NCBI GenBank assembly: GCA_013396655.1
Contig: WBMV01002743.1
Coordinates: 124,001-188,000 of the forward strand
Reading direction: 5' to 3'
From: Campylorhamphus procurvoides
Lineage: Eukaryota; Chordata; Aves; Passeriformes; Dendrocolaptidae
DNA length: 64,000 nucleotides
Part shown: piece after piece, positions 27,401 through 42,400 of the stretch
How the letters are laid out: each line of letters opens with the position of its first letter
Numbering within the stretch: the stretch's first letter is position 1
Translations under genes and position numbers: made by a program
The notes under the pieces: generated by a model
The model's database searches: none
The model's input: the letters and a program-made list of their open reading frames with translations, nothing else
What the model was told of the DNA's origin: nothing

Positions 27401-30400
27401 TCCCATTTAGTTTTAACATTATTCATGCAGTAAGCTTATTAACTTTTTTCCCAATAACCAACTCAGCAAATTCTCTTCTCTCCTTTTCTCTCTACTCCTT
27501 AATTTCATTCTTTATAACTCATATGTGAACATATTAAAAATAGTCTTCTGAATCTCACCACCCAAAGGTGAAAATTTTAATTATAAGCGGAAATCCAAAG
27601 TAACACGGCATTTGTGATCTTTTTGGAAAGGTTAGCACCCAAATATCATGAAGCACTGGGTTTTCTTTGAAGTATGTAACAGTAGTTCCATTTCATAGGA
27701 AAGCTATCACGTAATTAGAGTCTTGGTCACAGTATGAAGTCAGAAAAGACCACAATGTTTGTCCTACCTCCTTGGTTCTTTCATTTTCCATTTCTAATTA
27801 TTTCAGTTGAGCAAAATTTAAGTGCTTTAGGGTGTCTTTATTTTTTAACACACACACACACATGCACTCTCCCATGGAATTGGGCAGAAAAAAACCCTCT
27901 ATGATTAACAGAATTCATTCTATTCTTTAGTATACTGAAGCTCAGTTGGCTTGCAAATGAAACATATTCTATGATATTTCTCTTCACTTTTTAAAAAATA
28001 AAAATGTGTGTAGAGCAAAATCTGACTATTTGTATCTCTTATTGAACAGGCTGAATGCACAAGACTGTAGCCCAGCCCTGCTGTGTTGTCTTTTGTCTCA
28101 AACACAGCAGCACTTTAGAACTGTGGGCTTGGGGCACCCTCAATAAAACACAACATATTACCAGCTTTCCTTTTCATATTAGTGAGCTCGAGCTACTTTA
28201 CTTCAGCTCTAAGACCAGTATTTCTGTGAAAAGGTCACACCTGCCAACTCTCTGCTTCCTGCTCAGGACACGAATGGTTTGGTGAGACGCTGGAATGGGA
28301 TGAGATGCACGGAGTTGCCAAAGGTAACTTTTCACTTTGCAGATGGTTGAATGCCAGTTCACGTTAACCTTTCAAGTAGCATTTCCTTCTTTAACACAGA
28401 CATGTCAAACTGGTGATGCCTCCTTTGGATACTGCAAGAAGGTGGAATAAAAGGTAAAAAAGGATGTTCAACTCAGAAGCACAGACCAGTGTAGAGGATG
28501 CAGTGTTGGGGGACTGTCCGTAGCAAACAACGCTGTGCTGTAGACCAACATACCCCAAAAGGCCACGTGAATTCTGGTATGATGTCTCATATCTTGCACT
28601 GAATGCTAATTATGTGTGCTAATATTGTGAATGATTCAGAGGGTTGGCATGACATGTTGGACTCGATGATCTTAAAGGTCTTTTCCAACCTAAACTACTC
28701 TGATTCTCCTATTTTTGCATATGTCATGTTTTTGTATTGTGCTAATCAAGCAGACTTTGTTCCAGCCATCTGAAGATTTACAAGTCTCCAAACAAATCAC
28801 ATCAATGGATTTATGAATAAAGAGCAAAATTAAAATATCACCAGAAATCATGTTTCAGGATTAGACCACCAGCCTTGTTTACAATGCTTTTTAGAAAGGA
28901 AGGCAACTGTGCTGGCTCAAATTTATATCAGAGCAATATTTGCATTATGGCAACCACAGTTTTAGTAAAGTTTATTCTTGCAATTCCTGAATTCAGTTAT
29001 TACAGTGGTAAGCTTTTGTACATTGAAGTCTTGTGACTGACGGCCTAAAGCAAATAAAAATATTTGGTCCCAACAGATTTAAGCATCTTTTCTAGAAATT
29101 TTACATTATATTTAGCAGAAATTAACTCTGGCTGAAGAAGGATAAGACCAAGTGTAGAATGGCAAGGGAAGAAGAGACACTGTTACAGAGAATGCAGGTT
29201 ACATTAGTCCTCCTTCCATAAAATTAATACAGTATTTTTAGACCACAGTAGAATTCAGCCATGTATTTATTAAATACTAAAATATATTTTCAAATAATTG
29301 AGGTTTTTATTTTATATTAAAATATCCCAGAATTATCTACAATTATTTAAAAAAAAACTTTTATAATTTTATAGTATGCTTTACAGCAACTATTTTCCAT
29401 ATTGACAGAAGCCCCTATGACTTTACTTCTAAAGCAAGTGACTGTCTAACTGTAGCTAAAACCAGTCACTCTAAATCAGGCAGAAAATACATAGTACATT
29501 TTTCAGTATTTAGAAATGCAGTGCTACTAAACTTCCTCGAGCAGAGAAGATTTAATGACCTCCAATACACCGTAACTGGAGATGCTCATATTCTCATCTA
29601 GTATGCAGATACAATACACTAATACATAATTAAAGAACAGACAGTTACTGATTTATATTTATGTGAGATCACCTTTACAAAAAGGAACATACTTCAGACT
29701 CACAGGCAATTAAAACCAGATTGATTTCCTACCACAAATATGAGTTCAAACTCCTAGTGAGAACAGCATGACTTACACTTTACTTCTATACTCTTCATTA
29801 CATTAATACAGCCATCAAAACATAATACAGATCCTGATAAAAATCCTGTCATTCACTGCTGACAAAAATAATGAGCATAAAAACCTTGTAGAACACAGTT
29901 TTCTGTAATCCATTGATTCCAGAATGCACCTACTCTGCCCTTCAGAGCATCAAATTGAACACCATGAATTCCCAACCTCAAACTCTGCATATGGTTCAAT
30001 AGTAGTATAAGGAATCAGCAGGATGTAATTATAGTAATAGGATAGTAATAAAATGTTTAAGTGTTTTTCAGGGACTGCAGACAACATGTATAATGTAGTC
30101 TGAACAAGTCTCTTTCCTTCCTTTTTAAGGCAAAAACATTGGCAGTTCTATCATCTATGTATTTTGATACAGAATGCCGTGGTGGGAATCACAGAATACA
30201 GTGGCATGACAAAGTTAAGCAATTTCTGAAGGGAGGTTATTTTTAAAAAAAATAAGATGTTCTGCTGTTAATTACAAAAAGGATAAACAAGTAGATTAAG
30301 ACCATAATAAATTACATTTTACACTGAAGTTGTTAAACTAATTGGTTACATTTCAACACAACAGTGTAGATACTATCATAAGCTGGAAAGAGGCAACATA

Positions 30401-33400
30401 CCAAACTTCACTTTCTGATAATGCTCTTTGTTTACCGAGTAAGTACTACCTGTGGCAGCATGTTACAGGAGGAGCTGATTTGGCTCACTTCTGTTAGTTC
30501 TTATTGGATGAAACAAGCAGCATAGAGTGACTACATCTAACTTAATTACACAGATGAGATATACACAGTAGTTTAATCAACCAGTCCTAACACTGCATTA
30601 GTTGAAAACACAACAAACAGGACCAGTGCTACTCAACATCCTACTGTCCATGCAAAAAATTGTTTTAAAAATCTCTACAAATACACGGAAAATAAGACAG
30701 CTTTTATTATGAGAAGAAAAGAGTGTAAACACAGCAAACTTGCTTGTTCCCCTTTGTTTTACTCAGTTTTGTCTAGTGATGCTTGTATGCCATGATCTTA
30801 TCTTATAGAGACTAAAGGAATTAACATTAGCAAAGCTAACTTGCTTTATGAACTCTACACACATACAATGCAGTTCTTTTCAAACAAACTTGTTATCTAA
30901 CTCAAGATTAAACAAATTAGTGTGACAGAGTAAGAAAGACCATACAGATAACAGTAACAATTCCATGTAATTAGAGATTAGCAGTCATCTCCCTCAGAGC
31001 AAAGCAATTAAACACATGTTTATCTTCAGACCTACAGCGCTCAGCTCTCTTGGAATCAACATGCACAACTAGATGTGAGTTTTGTAATTGTTAGCTTTAT
31101 CCCATATTTCCATCCAAAAACTACTTGCACAAGAAAAGAAAAATTAAAAAGCAATTATAATTTTGAACTCTCTCTTCTACAAGCAGAATCTGAACTTCCA
31201 GGTGTGGTCTAATGCATGTTAGACAATAACTCAAACAGGATACAGGAGTAAAAATAAAAGTTTATCTTCCTGGTATAATACTTTTTTTTCCAATGAACTC
31301 CCACATAATTCCTTATGTTATTAACTTATTTTGAGATGGGAGGATTCTTCTCTTTTGAATACTTGTTATATTTAGCCACACTACATCCCCATCCAAGCTG
31401 TTACTCAGTACTCAGGTACTCTGCCTATAAAACAAGATGGAAATAAGAGCACATAAGAGGTGTCGCTGACCAATCTGAATTGTCTCCCATTTTCTTCCAA
31501 TAAGTGGAATTATTCAAGAACAGTAATATCTATTCAATACCATAGGTGTGCCATCGTCCTAAAAGTCACTATCTGGAAAAGTTAAATACCTTAACACAAA
31601 CTCTAGCATTACTACTTCCTTTCTGTCCAAACCTATGACAAATCATTCACTATCTTGTATGTGTTATTCATTGGCAAGTAATAAAATGACAACATACCAG
31701 AGTTACAGGGGAGGGACACAGCACAACCTGGAATTACCAATGTCTCAGAAATTTTGCCAAAATTCATGCAAAAAATGGTAAAGTCAAGTACTACTGATAA
31801 AACAGAGAGGATGGGCAGGAAGATCACAAAAATCACTTAAGTGCAGTTGATCAAGAACACAAGCAAATTAGAACTTTAATAAAGGTTAATTTAATTTAAA
31901 AAAAATCCACAACCCCATACCTCAGCTGGGCAAGCTTTTGTAAAAGCAATGCAAAAGATGGACACATTTGTCACTACAGCAGCCATCACTTTAAATTTAT
32001 ACATGAAACTTCTTTTCCATAAAATAATATGTATGTCCACTTTTCCTGGAAGTATAATACTTTATATATATTTTATATATACCACTGAGGAATGGAATAA
32101 CATCCACAAGAGTCTGAAGTATATATATGCTTTGTTTAGTCTACTTTGACAAACTCTTACAACACTGACACTTCAGCTGACCCTGTTAATCAGCATTTTC
32201 TGCTATTGGCAAAGAATGACTGTTCGAGATTTTAAAATTCCATTAAAAATAACCTACCTCAAAAATGGCAGGATTTTTTCTATGCTCCAATCCCAGTCTG
32301 CTTCCTAAAAGAAGCCGAAGTACAAATTTAACAACATAAAACAGTCTGAAGGTAAATTTTTATACAATGTCTGCATTATAGACATTTTCTCCAGAAAGCA
32401 CTAAATACCATTTAATTTAAAAATCGTCAAAAATACTAGAGGACCTGTTTCCTGTTGCTATATTAAATGGGCCTCAGGTTCAAAATGAAACAATGCAGGA
32501 TATGAAACCATAAAGATCCTCTAGAAGATCCAAGCAATTTGATACAGTTTCTGTTGAAGAAACCAGGGAAAATAACTGATTTTGAAACTTATGTAAGAAC
32601 AAAGAGTGCAAATCTCCATGCTACAGAAACACAGAAAACTTGTCCCACTTTGATGACGAGACAGCACTGACACAGGCACTGCAAACTTAAATATTATGTG
32701 TGGAACAGAGCAGTGAGTCCCTTTACTAACAGGAAAGCACAAATACATTCTCCAAGTATCCTGGTCAAGAGGCACATGCATTTGATATTCCTCAAACTAA
32801 GAATATAAACATAAATAAAAGTAAACAAATATAAAAGTAAAAAAGGGACAGCTCTAAACATAACAATGCAAGTTCCTAAAATATCATAACACACAGAATC
32901 ATAAAAAAACCCCACACACTGCACAAATCCTAATTAGCACCAAATTATGAATAAAATTCATAATGCAACAGATATTTGCACCAAAACTTTTCAGCAATGT
33001 GCTGAACGTGACCAATAAAATGAAGAAACAAAAGACAGAAAACTATATTTACCAAGTAAATTTGTTTGAAAAGGTACATGATTTTTACCATTTTTGCTCT
33101 TTCTGCATTTACATCTGCTTTATTTTAACCACGCACATGAAAAACGAAACAAGATTTAATGGTTGCTTCCAAAAGGAATCAAAAAGAACATGTTCCACGA
33201 ACACCACATAGGCCACAAGTACTGCAAAGGAACCAGAGAGATTCCTAAACTTTCAAACACCCCCAAAATTTTCCTTTTCATGGATTTGAATTTTTTTTAA
33301 AAAATCCAATTTTCATTTTCATTCTCCATTTCCATGTTCATTGATATAAACATAAGAGTATGAACCCATGACTGGAAGTGATCAGTAACTTCTTAGTGCA

Positions 33401-36400
33401 CACACAAACCCAGTTTGCATCCAAACGCCAGGGGTACCTTTGTCCCCAATTGTTCCAACCAAAGTAGGGAGAAAGTGACACAAATGTATTGAGTGGGAAT
33501 GTCAACATACAGAGACAATTCAACTGGTCAAACCAACTCAGTGTATTCAAGCCTCAGATGCTTCACAGAGTGGTAGTAATGCTGAATGCCTGACCAAAAC
33601 AACTGGCATTAGAATAATTTATAATTACTGACATACTTCTACTCAAAATGCATTTAATTAATATTATTATATAAATATTTGTCATGGCTTAGGAATGGTA
33701 TTCCCCAATTCAGTGTCCCCACCAAGACTCTCTGAAACCACACTGCTCTTTCTCATTCCCCTTCCCTCAGTGGCAGGATGGAGTAGAGAACTGGAGGCAC
33801 AAAAGGCAAAGAGCATGGGTTGAGATAAGATCCATTTACTGGAAACAGCAATGAGATATGAAAACAAACTGTAACAGCCACAATAATAATTAAAAAGAGG
33901 TGTAAGAAAATATATTATTCACATGGACAAACATCCCCAATAAAAGACACCACTGGATGGCTCTCCCCACCACAAAGCAAGAGAGAGAGTCCCTTCTCTC
34001 AGTTAGGTGGGATTGAATAACCTTAGGGTCCTGGCCACACCCCCTCCCAGATACTGCAAAGATGAACTCTATCCTGGTCAGAACCAAGACAATATTTTTA
34101 TTTTGGTATGCTAACTAGCCACTGGGAACTCTTTCTCCTAAAATAACAATATGGGTATACACTTATTTTGGTTAGAATCACCGTTTTACACGATTTTTAA
34201 TACTTGCTTAAAAGTAATTGCCTGGTTGGTTTTGATAGCTTGACCCCTGTATTCTACAGTTTTGTTCTTAGTGCTGTATATTTCAATATACTACTCAAAC
34301 AGAAAACTCTAAGGCAAGTAACTTGACTTGCTGAGAAAAAAATAAAGATATTCCTAAACAGCACAGCAAAATTCTATACAGAATCATATAATACACAGGA
34401 CTGAGAATATGTTTCCAGGTGTATTTATTGGACTGCTTGTTAAACTATTTTAACTATTGCAGCCTCTGAAACGATTTCAGACAAGGTCTTCAAGACAGAA
34501 TTTTTATACAACATTTGCTGAAATAAAGTCTTAAGTCTCTAATTATTCCCTCTACCAGCAGATAAAAGACAAACACTTCCAAGACTGGTGTTTCTAATGC
34601 CATTTAATGATTTTTTTCCTTACCTGCCTGGAAGAATAAACTAAGCTGGTAGAAATTTTGTGCAACATTTGTAAAAGCAATCCATCCACCAGAGCAAGGC
34701 AAAACCATTGGCTGTAATACACAACATACCAATGCACACAGAAGACAACTTCTAAATATTTCACTTAAGTGTTCTGCTAAGTATATTATAACCATTATTT
34801 GCTTGTATTACAAAGAAAGCATTGTCTCACACAATTCAAAAGGGATGATAATTAGGGTATATAAATATTCCTGAATAGTTCCTCTACGTAAAGCAAATGA
34901 AAATCCCACTAATGGTGAGATTTTCCAGGCTTTTGTACTGAGATCCTATTAACAGGTGAGAAATCTCATTTCTTCGTCTTCCGAATCCAAATTTGAATGG
35001 ACTGGTTCTTTCCAGCAATAACCTAATCCAAAGAACGTTGAAGTGCTAAAAACCAAAAAACATATGTGAAATGGTGTGTGAGAGATGGGATGAGAATAAA
35101 TAGGAAACTATCACCACTTTTAACTCTACAACAAGGATTATATGATTAATTTTTTACAAAGTAATCGGATCACACAACTTTATCCCCAAAGCTACTGCTG
35201 CTGTTGCTGTACATACCAGAATACAACACTTTCCAAGCTCCCAAGTTTAAAATCCAAGTTACAGCTCTCCCCTACGGAAATCTAACCTTAAATCTTCTGC
35301 ATAGAATAAGAAAAGTTTAGCTGAAATGGAAGATGTTTATGTGATTTTATTCCACCTAGAAATTAGATACCTCCAAGTAGAAGTTTATTCTCCTCGGTAA
35401 CTGAAAGGCAAGTGAAAGCTTTGCTTTATATCTTTACTGTTTCTTTCAAATTGAAAGAGATGCTTTGAAATATGCTACATTTTACTCTTCAAGAATTAAT
35501 TTTATTGCTAGTTCCTAGGATAAATTTTATTTTGTTGACCATATTCAAAACATCAGAGCATCTCCACAAACTGATGGAACAGAACAAATACCTACTTGAA
35601 AAAGTTATAGCCATAAACATATTTTAAAATATGAGGTTTTAAACTTAAACAAAAGGCAAAATCAAATTAATAGATACTTTGATGAAGAGTATGAGTGGAG
35701 ATACAGGAAGAACTCTTAGAAAAGGAGGGAAGTTGAATAAAACCAAGATAACAGCAACAAAGGAAAAATGCATGAAGAAGGAAATCCTTTAGAGAGGAAG
35801 GAGGCTGAAAATGAACCAGTAAGCCTTGCATTCCTAGGAGAAAGTTGATGTGAGGGAAATCTGCAATCCAGAAAAACAATAAAATCACATTCAAAGAACA
35901 AATTTCAGAGCTAACTGAATGATCACTTCAGGAAGGAACAGAACACCTTCCATCACTGCTGCTTTATATGAAACTGGGCTTAGATGAGGACATGAAAATA
36001 GGAAATGTGGAAAAGGAGTCCCTTAGGACACATCTCACTGGTCCAATAAAACATCCGAAGACTCCAGCAGTTTTCTATGGAGGACTATTAACATTGCTTT
36101 TATACAGCTGTAGCAGATGGTATGATTCACTTATCTCAGAATACAAGAGCTCAGGGAACTTGATGATATTATCAAGCATCAAGTTAGAACAAATAAAAAA
36201 GTGCCCTTCATGCAAATATTGAAACTATGGCTATCATGTTGTGGGGAGAGGTCTGATATTTAACACATTTTTTAGAGAGAGAAAACTTGAAAAAACATAA
36301 TGCCACTGACATTATACAAATACAACCCTCAACTTTCCCCCTGCAAGGATGTCCTTAAAGTACTGTTGTCAGGTAAAGATAATACAAGGTAGAAAATAAT

Positions 36401-39400
36401 TCTCTCCCTTCCCCTTCTTTTAGGCTTCCATTAGCACCTGCTGTTGGGCACTGCCAAAGACTGGACACCTGGTCAGGTACACTGATGTGAGCCAGTGCCG
36501 TGTTACTGACGGTCCTGTGATTTAGCAATCTCTTTAAATCTAAAAAGAGTCATCAAGAATACAAACTGTTCAAGAGAAAAACAATAGATCATCTAAAAAT
36601 CTTCTACTTCTCCCATCTCTAGCAAGACATTTGTTCACCACCTCAGCTTCAGTATTCATCCCATAAGGAAGTAACACAGACCTTTCTCCAAGTTCAAAAA
36701 CACTGTCTCAAAGATATTCACAAATAAGAAACTAAGTTGCAACCATTCATTCACGTTTTCACTCCTCTGTTCTCAGTGGGAGAGAGCAGGACTCCTGCAC
36801 AGAGCCAGCAATGGGTTTTTTCAATCATGCAAATGATAAAAAAAACCCTGAAAACTTGTTTTTCTCTCAATACCTTCAGGCTGTTTCATTTTCCTTAATG
36901 AGAAAGAGAGCTTCAAGACATGCCCTATTCTCCTATGTGCCCCGTACAGCTCTGTGCATCCTCAAGCTGCACCATGGAAAGAAACACATACACAAAGCAA
37001 CTGAAGAACAGGAGAAAGAAAGGTTGCCAATGATATTGGAAACCACTGCCATCATCTGGAGATGGTAGGCAGGCAGTGGGATGAAGAAAAGCCATTTATT
37101 ATTATAAAACAGGGCACAACACAAGATTAGAAGTGAAAACAAGCAAAGTTGAAAATGCAATCTGCAAGTCAACACCAAAAAATACACTTATTTTTAGGTT
37201 CGACTTTTAGTAAGTTTTGAATAATGCTTTAAAGTTCAAGAACAGTGAAAAAATATTCATCAGTACTAATAGGACAATTCTTAATGATGAAAACTTTAAA
37301 AAAATCCTCTAAGGACTCTAAACACCTGTAAGAGCACAGGCATGGTAAAAATCATAATTACTGAATATGTGACCTAACATGGGGGAAAAAATCAACCTGG
37401 GTACTATAAAAATCATAAAGAGGATAGTAAAAGATAATAGCAATGGCAGGTCTATTCAACAGAAACAAGATCTTAAACCACACAAATTTTAACAGCAAAG
37501 AACAATTAATCTAAGTTGCTAAAAACAAAATACTTCAGTGGGATGTCAAGCAGTAACACAAAGCTGACAACTGTGCTTTAATTAAATTTGAGACTGTTAC
37601 CAATTAGTTAGTCTGCAGCACTACAGGCTTCATGCTGCCTATGACTCAGTGCACTGACTCATCCGGTAGAACTTTTCTTACAGAAGAACTATCCAGCACC
37701 CACAAGGATGCAAGATCAAAAGGAAAGTAGTTACATTGACCTTCTTAGCAAAAGTCTTGCTTTAAATTTAGATGACCAAAAGTATATACTGACACAACTG
37801 CTCAAATAGGGTTTTTTTTGTTTTGATGGAGAGAATTTCAGGAGCACCATTTTAACTTCATTTCAGATAAACATCTCAAAAAAAATCAAAATACAAGTAA
37901 TATTTTGTACAGTTTGAAGTTGAAGCAGCAGGTTTTAAATCTGCGTTTTTATAAGCTGCTCAAGTAGCATTATTTATTATTAATAAAAATATCTACCATT
38001 TTTCATTGAAAAAATCCTGGTTTATGCCTCTTTAGAGTCTTGACTGATTTGAACAATTGGAGGCTGAATTTTTTTCTATGTCAGAAATAAGGTCTTCAGC
38101 TGATGGGAGGAGATGGGAAAGAGGGACAAAATGTCTTCATCCATTTCCCTCTTTGGTGAAAAACCATGTTTGGTTAGATTCTTATACTATAACTATTCTA
38201 CATTGCTCTAAGCAATAATGGCATTTTTGAGTTCTGAAATCAAAATAACAGGAAGATAATCCTGGGTGAAAGACTCTTCTACTGATATTCCCATGGACCT
38301 CCAAAGACATGTTAGATTTAAAAGTAAGGCTTCTATCTCAGTTGTTCTTTCTGAGTGCCCAGGCTATGATGCCTAAGCTGCCAAGCACAAAATCTTGGAG
38401 AAGGAAAGTTGTCTCTTGCTCTCTCAGCTTCTGGTCTGATGGTGCTGACAGAGAGCAATTAGGGATGAGAGGATGAGTGGATGACAGGCAACCTGTTGCA
38501 AAGCCCTTCAGTTCATATGTACCAGCTGATGTGAAGAGCTCATTGTTTCTCAAAACAACTGTAGTCCATTTCGCTCAGCACAGGGGCTTACTGGGTACTT
38601 CCATAAGCCAGCAAAGCAAAAGGGCACAGAAAACTAATTCCAAAGAAAAAACTGCATTGTTTTCTGCCCTATTAGTGTGCTTAACTGATTTGCAGAAGTC
38701 AGGGAGGGATGGGAACCTACAGAGAAGGAGATATGTGGGGAGCAGGGAAGCTGGACTTGCCCTCTTCAGTGGCAGCACAACACTTCTCTGGCTTACTTGT
38801 TCAGCTTGGCTCTTCCAGCAAATCCTGAGAAAATCAATCACTTCCATTTCAGTTTTCCTTCCAGAAGTGAAGTAACATCGGAAACTGCAATATCCAACAC
38901 AGTAACTGAGAAACGCACTCAGCTGAAAGACTGACACTGGAACCTCTGACACTTGGCTCCTGTGATTCTCAGGTCACTACACCAGCCAGGTAGGTCATAT
39001 TATTGGTTCTCATTCATCTGTCTGAAAAACTCAGGAACACCAGATCTGCTTCCCAGACACATTGTGACCTCATCAACTGCAAGTGGATGTCACTCCACTG
39101 TGTTGCAAAGCTCTAAACCAAAATGTAAAACCTTTTTGAAAAAACAGGAAGAGATTTCTGCTTGGGCACCGAAAGCATAATTTTGGTATTTGTTGCCTCT
39201 AAGTTCTGCAAAGTAGAAGTAATACTGTTGTACTACTTCATAAGAGAGTTGTAAAGATAAATTCTGTGTAATGAATTCAAATTAATTAATCTCTGAAGGT
39301 AATTCTGAAGAATTCAAATGTAAGGATATAATTCAAGAGACAAAAATCAGAATTCAAAGCAGAGTTTGAATAGTAAACAGCGTAAATGACCATGTACAAG

Positions 39401-42400
39401 AACAAAACAAAATATTTAGCTTATTTCCCCAGCACTCTCTGGCTATGTCTACCTGAACAGGCCAGTAGAAGAAGATTCTCAAAGGGCAGAACCACCATTT
39501 TGCCCAAGCCCCTGCCCACATGCCATCAGGATTTATTTCAGACCATTTCCCAAGGTAATTTTCTCTTTTTAGTAGCTTTCCTAGAAAATAGTTTGCTTAT
39601 AAATTCAATGCCAGCAGAGGTCTGCATTCAGCCCTGCTGAACAATGAGACATGTACAAAATTCTTCATTTAAAGAAAGATAAATCCCCTCTATTCAAATA
39701 AAATATACACTGTGTATGCTCACTTCCAAATTTGCAATAGCAATATTGCTGGTTTTAGAGAATGGCATCTATCAAAAATTAAACTGTTCAATCAGATCAT
39801 ATTTACAGAACAATTCTAAATCTAGGTCTATTTTTGCTAAAGCAAAGATATTGATTACAAGACTTATCAATTGGAGATCTTTCTTCTCCATGATGTTAAC
39901 ATTTCAGTCTCCAAAAGAAGAAAACAAAGTTTCTATGAAATTTTCTCCACTTCTGCTCTGCTAGAAGTCACGTCTGTTGAAAGAACATAACTCATGAAAG
40001 CTGAAAGATGTGCAGCTTCTCAAGGCCATTTAACAAGTACTTCAGACTAAATCCTGAAAATCAAAGTCACAGAATCACAGACTATGCTGAGTTGGAACTA
40101 CAAGGATCCCTGCACAGGACCATCCTCAAGAGTCACACCGTGTGCCTGAGAGTATCATCCAAATTCTTCTTCAACTCTGCCAGCCTTGGTGCTGTGCCCA
40201 CTGCCCTGGGGAGCCTGTTCAGTGCCCAACCACCCTCTGGAGGAAGAACCTCTAATATCCAACCTAAACCTCCCCTGACACAACTTCAGGCCATTCCCTC
40301 GGGTCCTGTCCCTGCTCACCACAGAGCAGAGATCAGTGCCTGCCCCTCCTCTGCCCCTCACAAGGATGTTGTGACTGCAATGAGGTCTCCCCTCAGCCTC
40401 CTCTTCTCCAGCTGAACACACCAAGTGCCCTCAGCTGCTCCTCACACACTTCCCCTCAAGGCCCTTCACCACTTTTATTGCCCTCCTTTGGACACTCTCC
40501 AATAGCTTGTCTTTCCTATATTGTGGCACCCAAACCTGCACACAATATTGCAGGTGAGGCCGCCCCAGTGCAGAGCAGAGCGGGACAATCCCCTCCCTCT
40601 CCCGGCTGGGATGCTTTGCCTGATGCCCTCAGGACAGGGTTGGCCCTCCTGGCTGCCAGGGCACTGCTGACTCAGGTTCAACTTGCCCTCGACCAGGACC
40701 CCCAGGTCCCTTTCCCTGGCACTGCTTTCCAGCATCTCATTCCCCAGTCTGTCCATACATCCTGGATTGCCCCATCCCAGGTGCACAATCCGGCACTTTC
40801 CCCTCTTGAACTCCCCATGGTTGGTGATTTCCCAGCCCTCTGATGTGTCCAGGTCTCTCTGCAGGGCCTCCCTGCCTTCCAGGGACTCAACAGCTCCTCC
40901 CAGTTTTGTGCCATCTCCCCACCCCTTATTAAGTATAAAGCATGTATTCACAAATTTCCCCTATATCTCTCCATTCTAAGTGCTGCTTCTTTGGTTGACT
41001 CAAGTTGTGATTCACATGGATAAGACTCCTGCATCTTCCCCATTTATCCCAAAATTGTTTATTGCACCTATCACTATGTCCTATCTAATGCATGCATACA
41101 TCAAACACATAGAGAAAGGATTTTAATTTTTATACAGCTACATAAGAATTTGTCCTCAATTCCTGTTAAATATACAGAAATTAAAATGGCATACATGTTT
41201 TATATGCCTGACAAAAGGCAGGGCTTTTGAAATTATTTGAAATAAACAAGATTATTAAAAACATTGGCACACTGAGACATGTTATGTAAGTTAGTTGTGA
41301 GAGTGCAACAATAATTTGTTAGTAGAGAAATCTACTTACAGAAAAATGCTGAAAGGGTTCTAATATTTCTCTAAATGAACTAAGAAATTATATACACTTA
41401 AAGCCAGGCTGAAAACATTATAAAACATATGCTTTGCTGCTATTCACACGCAAATAAAAAAATTATCCTAGAACTAAGAAAATAAGAGGTCAAGAAGACC
41501 AAGAGATTCTTGCATTTTTATACTATTGCAGTTTAGTAAGAAACAACATTTAGTCTTTAGAATGCTAATAACCTTTGCTTTCCCTTTATAAGAATTCAAG
41601 ATATTTTGCAAATACGTTCAGTTTCATAAGGTAAATCAGACATACCTTTTTTAAACTACAGTATTTTGATTTTTAATTTTTTTTTCAAAATTATTGCCTC
41701 ACAGAAGAGAAAATATTACAAAGCCAGTGAACCACACACTGTACACAGACACTTCGGTATGCTAGAGTCCCTACCTCCCGTTTTGAAAAAGTTGCAATTT
41801 CATTTGCATTCTGTTACTTCTATAAGGAACTCCAAAAATTAAAGATGACTTACTATGAAACTGTATATTCTAATAACATCTCAACTTCAATCACTAACAA
41901 AATACTGCCATGTTGCAACATGTAACTATTACCAATGAAAAAGTAATAAAAAAGGAACTTGTGGAAAATAAAACCATCTGTGGCAAAGAGTGGCCAAGGT
42001 TACCCAGCAGAGCAAAGCAGTCCTTCCAGGCTTCCCTGCAGTAAACCTGAAAACATATGCAAGGTAAACCAGCTTTACAAAGCTCTGGACCTGGTACCAA
42101 CAAGGGGATGTTGATGACACCACTGTGACATTTATGAGCAGCTACTCATCTACAGAGGCACAATTCCTATCCAAATCTTGCTCAAATATACAAGAGCTGA
42201 ACCTGTCAGTGAAAATATTAGGAAGGAACTAAGTGGTATTATGCCTGATGACATGACCTGCCAGAACATAAAGATGACCAAGAAAGCCAAAACTTACAGT
42301 TCTGCAGTGTGCCTTTCATCTACGCAAAAAGCTGTTACATGCAATTTAAAAAAATAAGGACTAATAGATGAAACATAACTGGACTAATTTTTTCCAAAAG

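Noticed and set aside
32041..32090. TATA-rich run as a promoter
   Set aside because: Low-complexity AT sequence deep in an intron, with no associated first exon or CpG context.
40008..40979. Plus-strand frames of 98-135 codons
   Set aside because: They are antisense to the CR1 copy whose own coding strand is minus.
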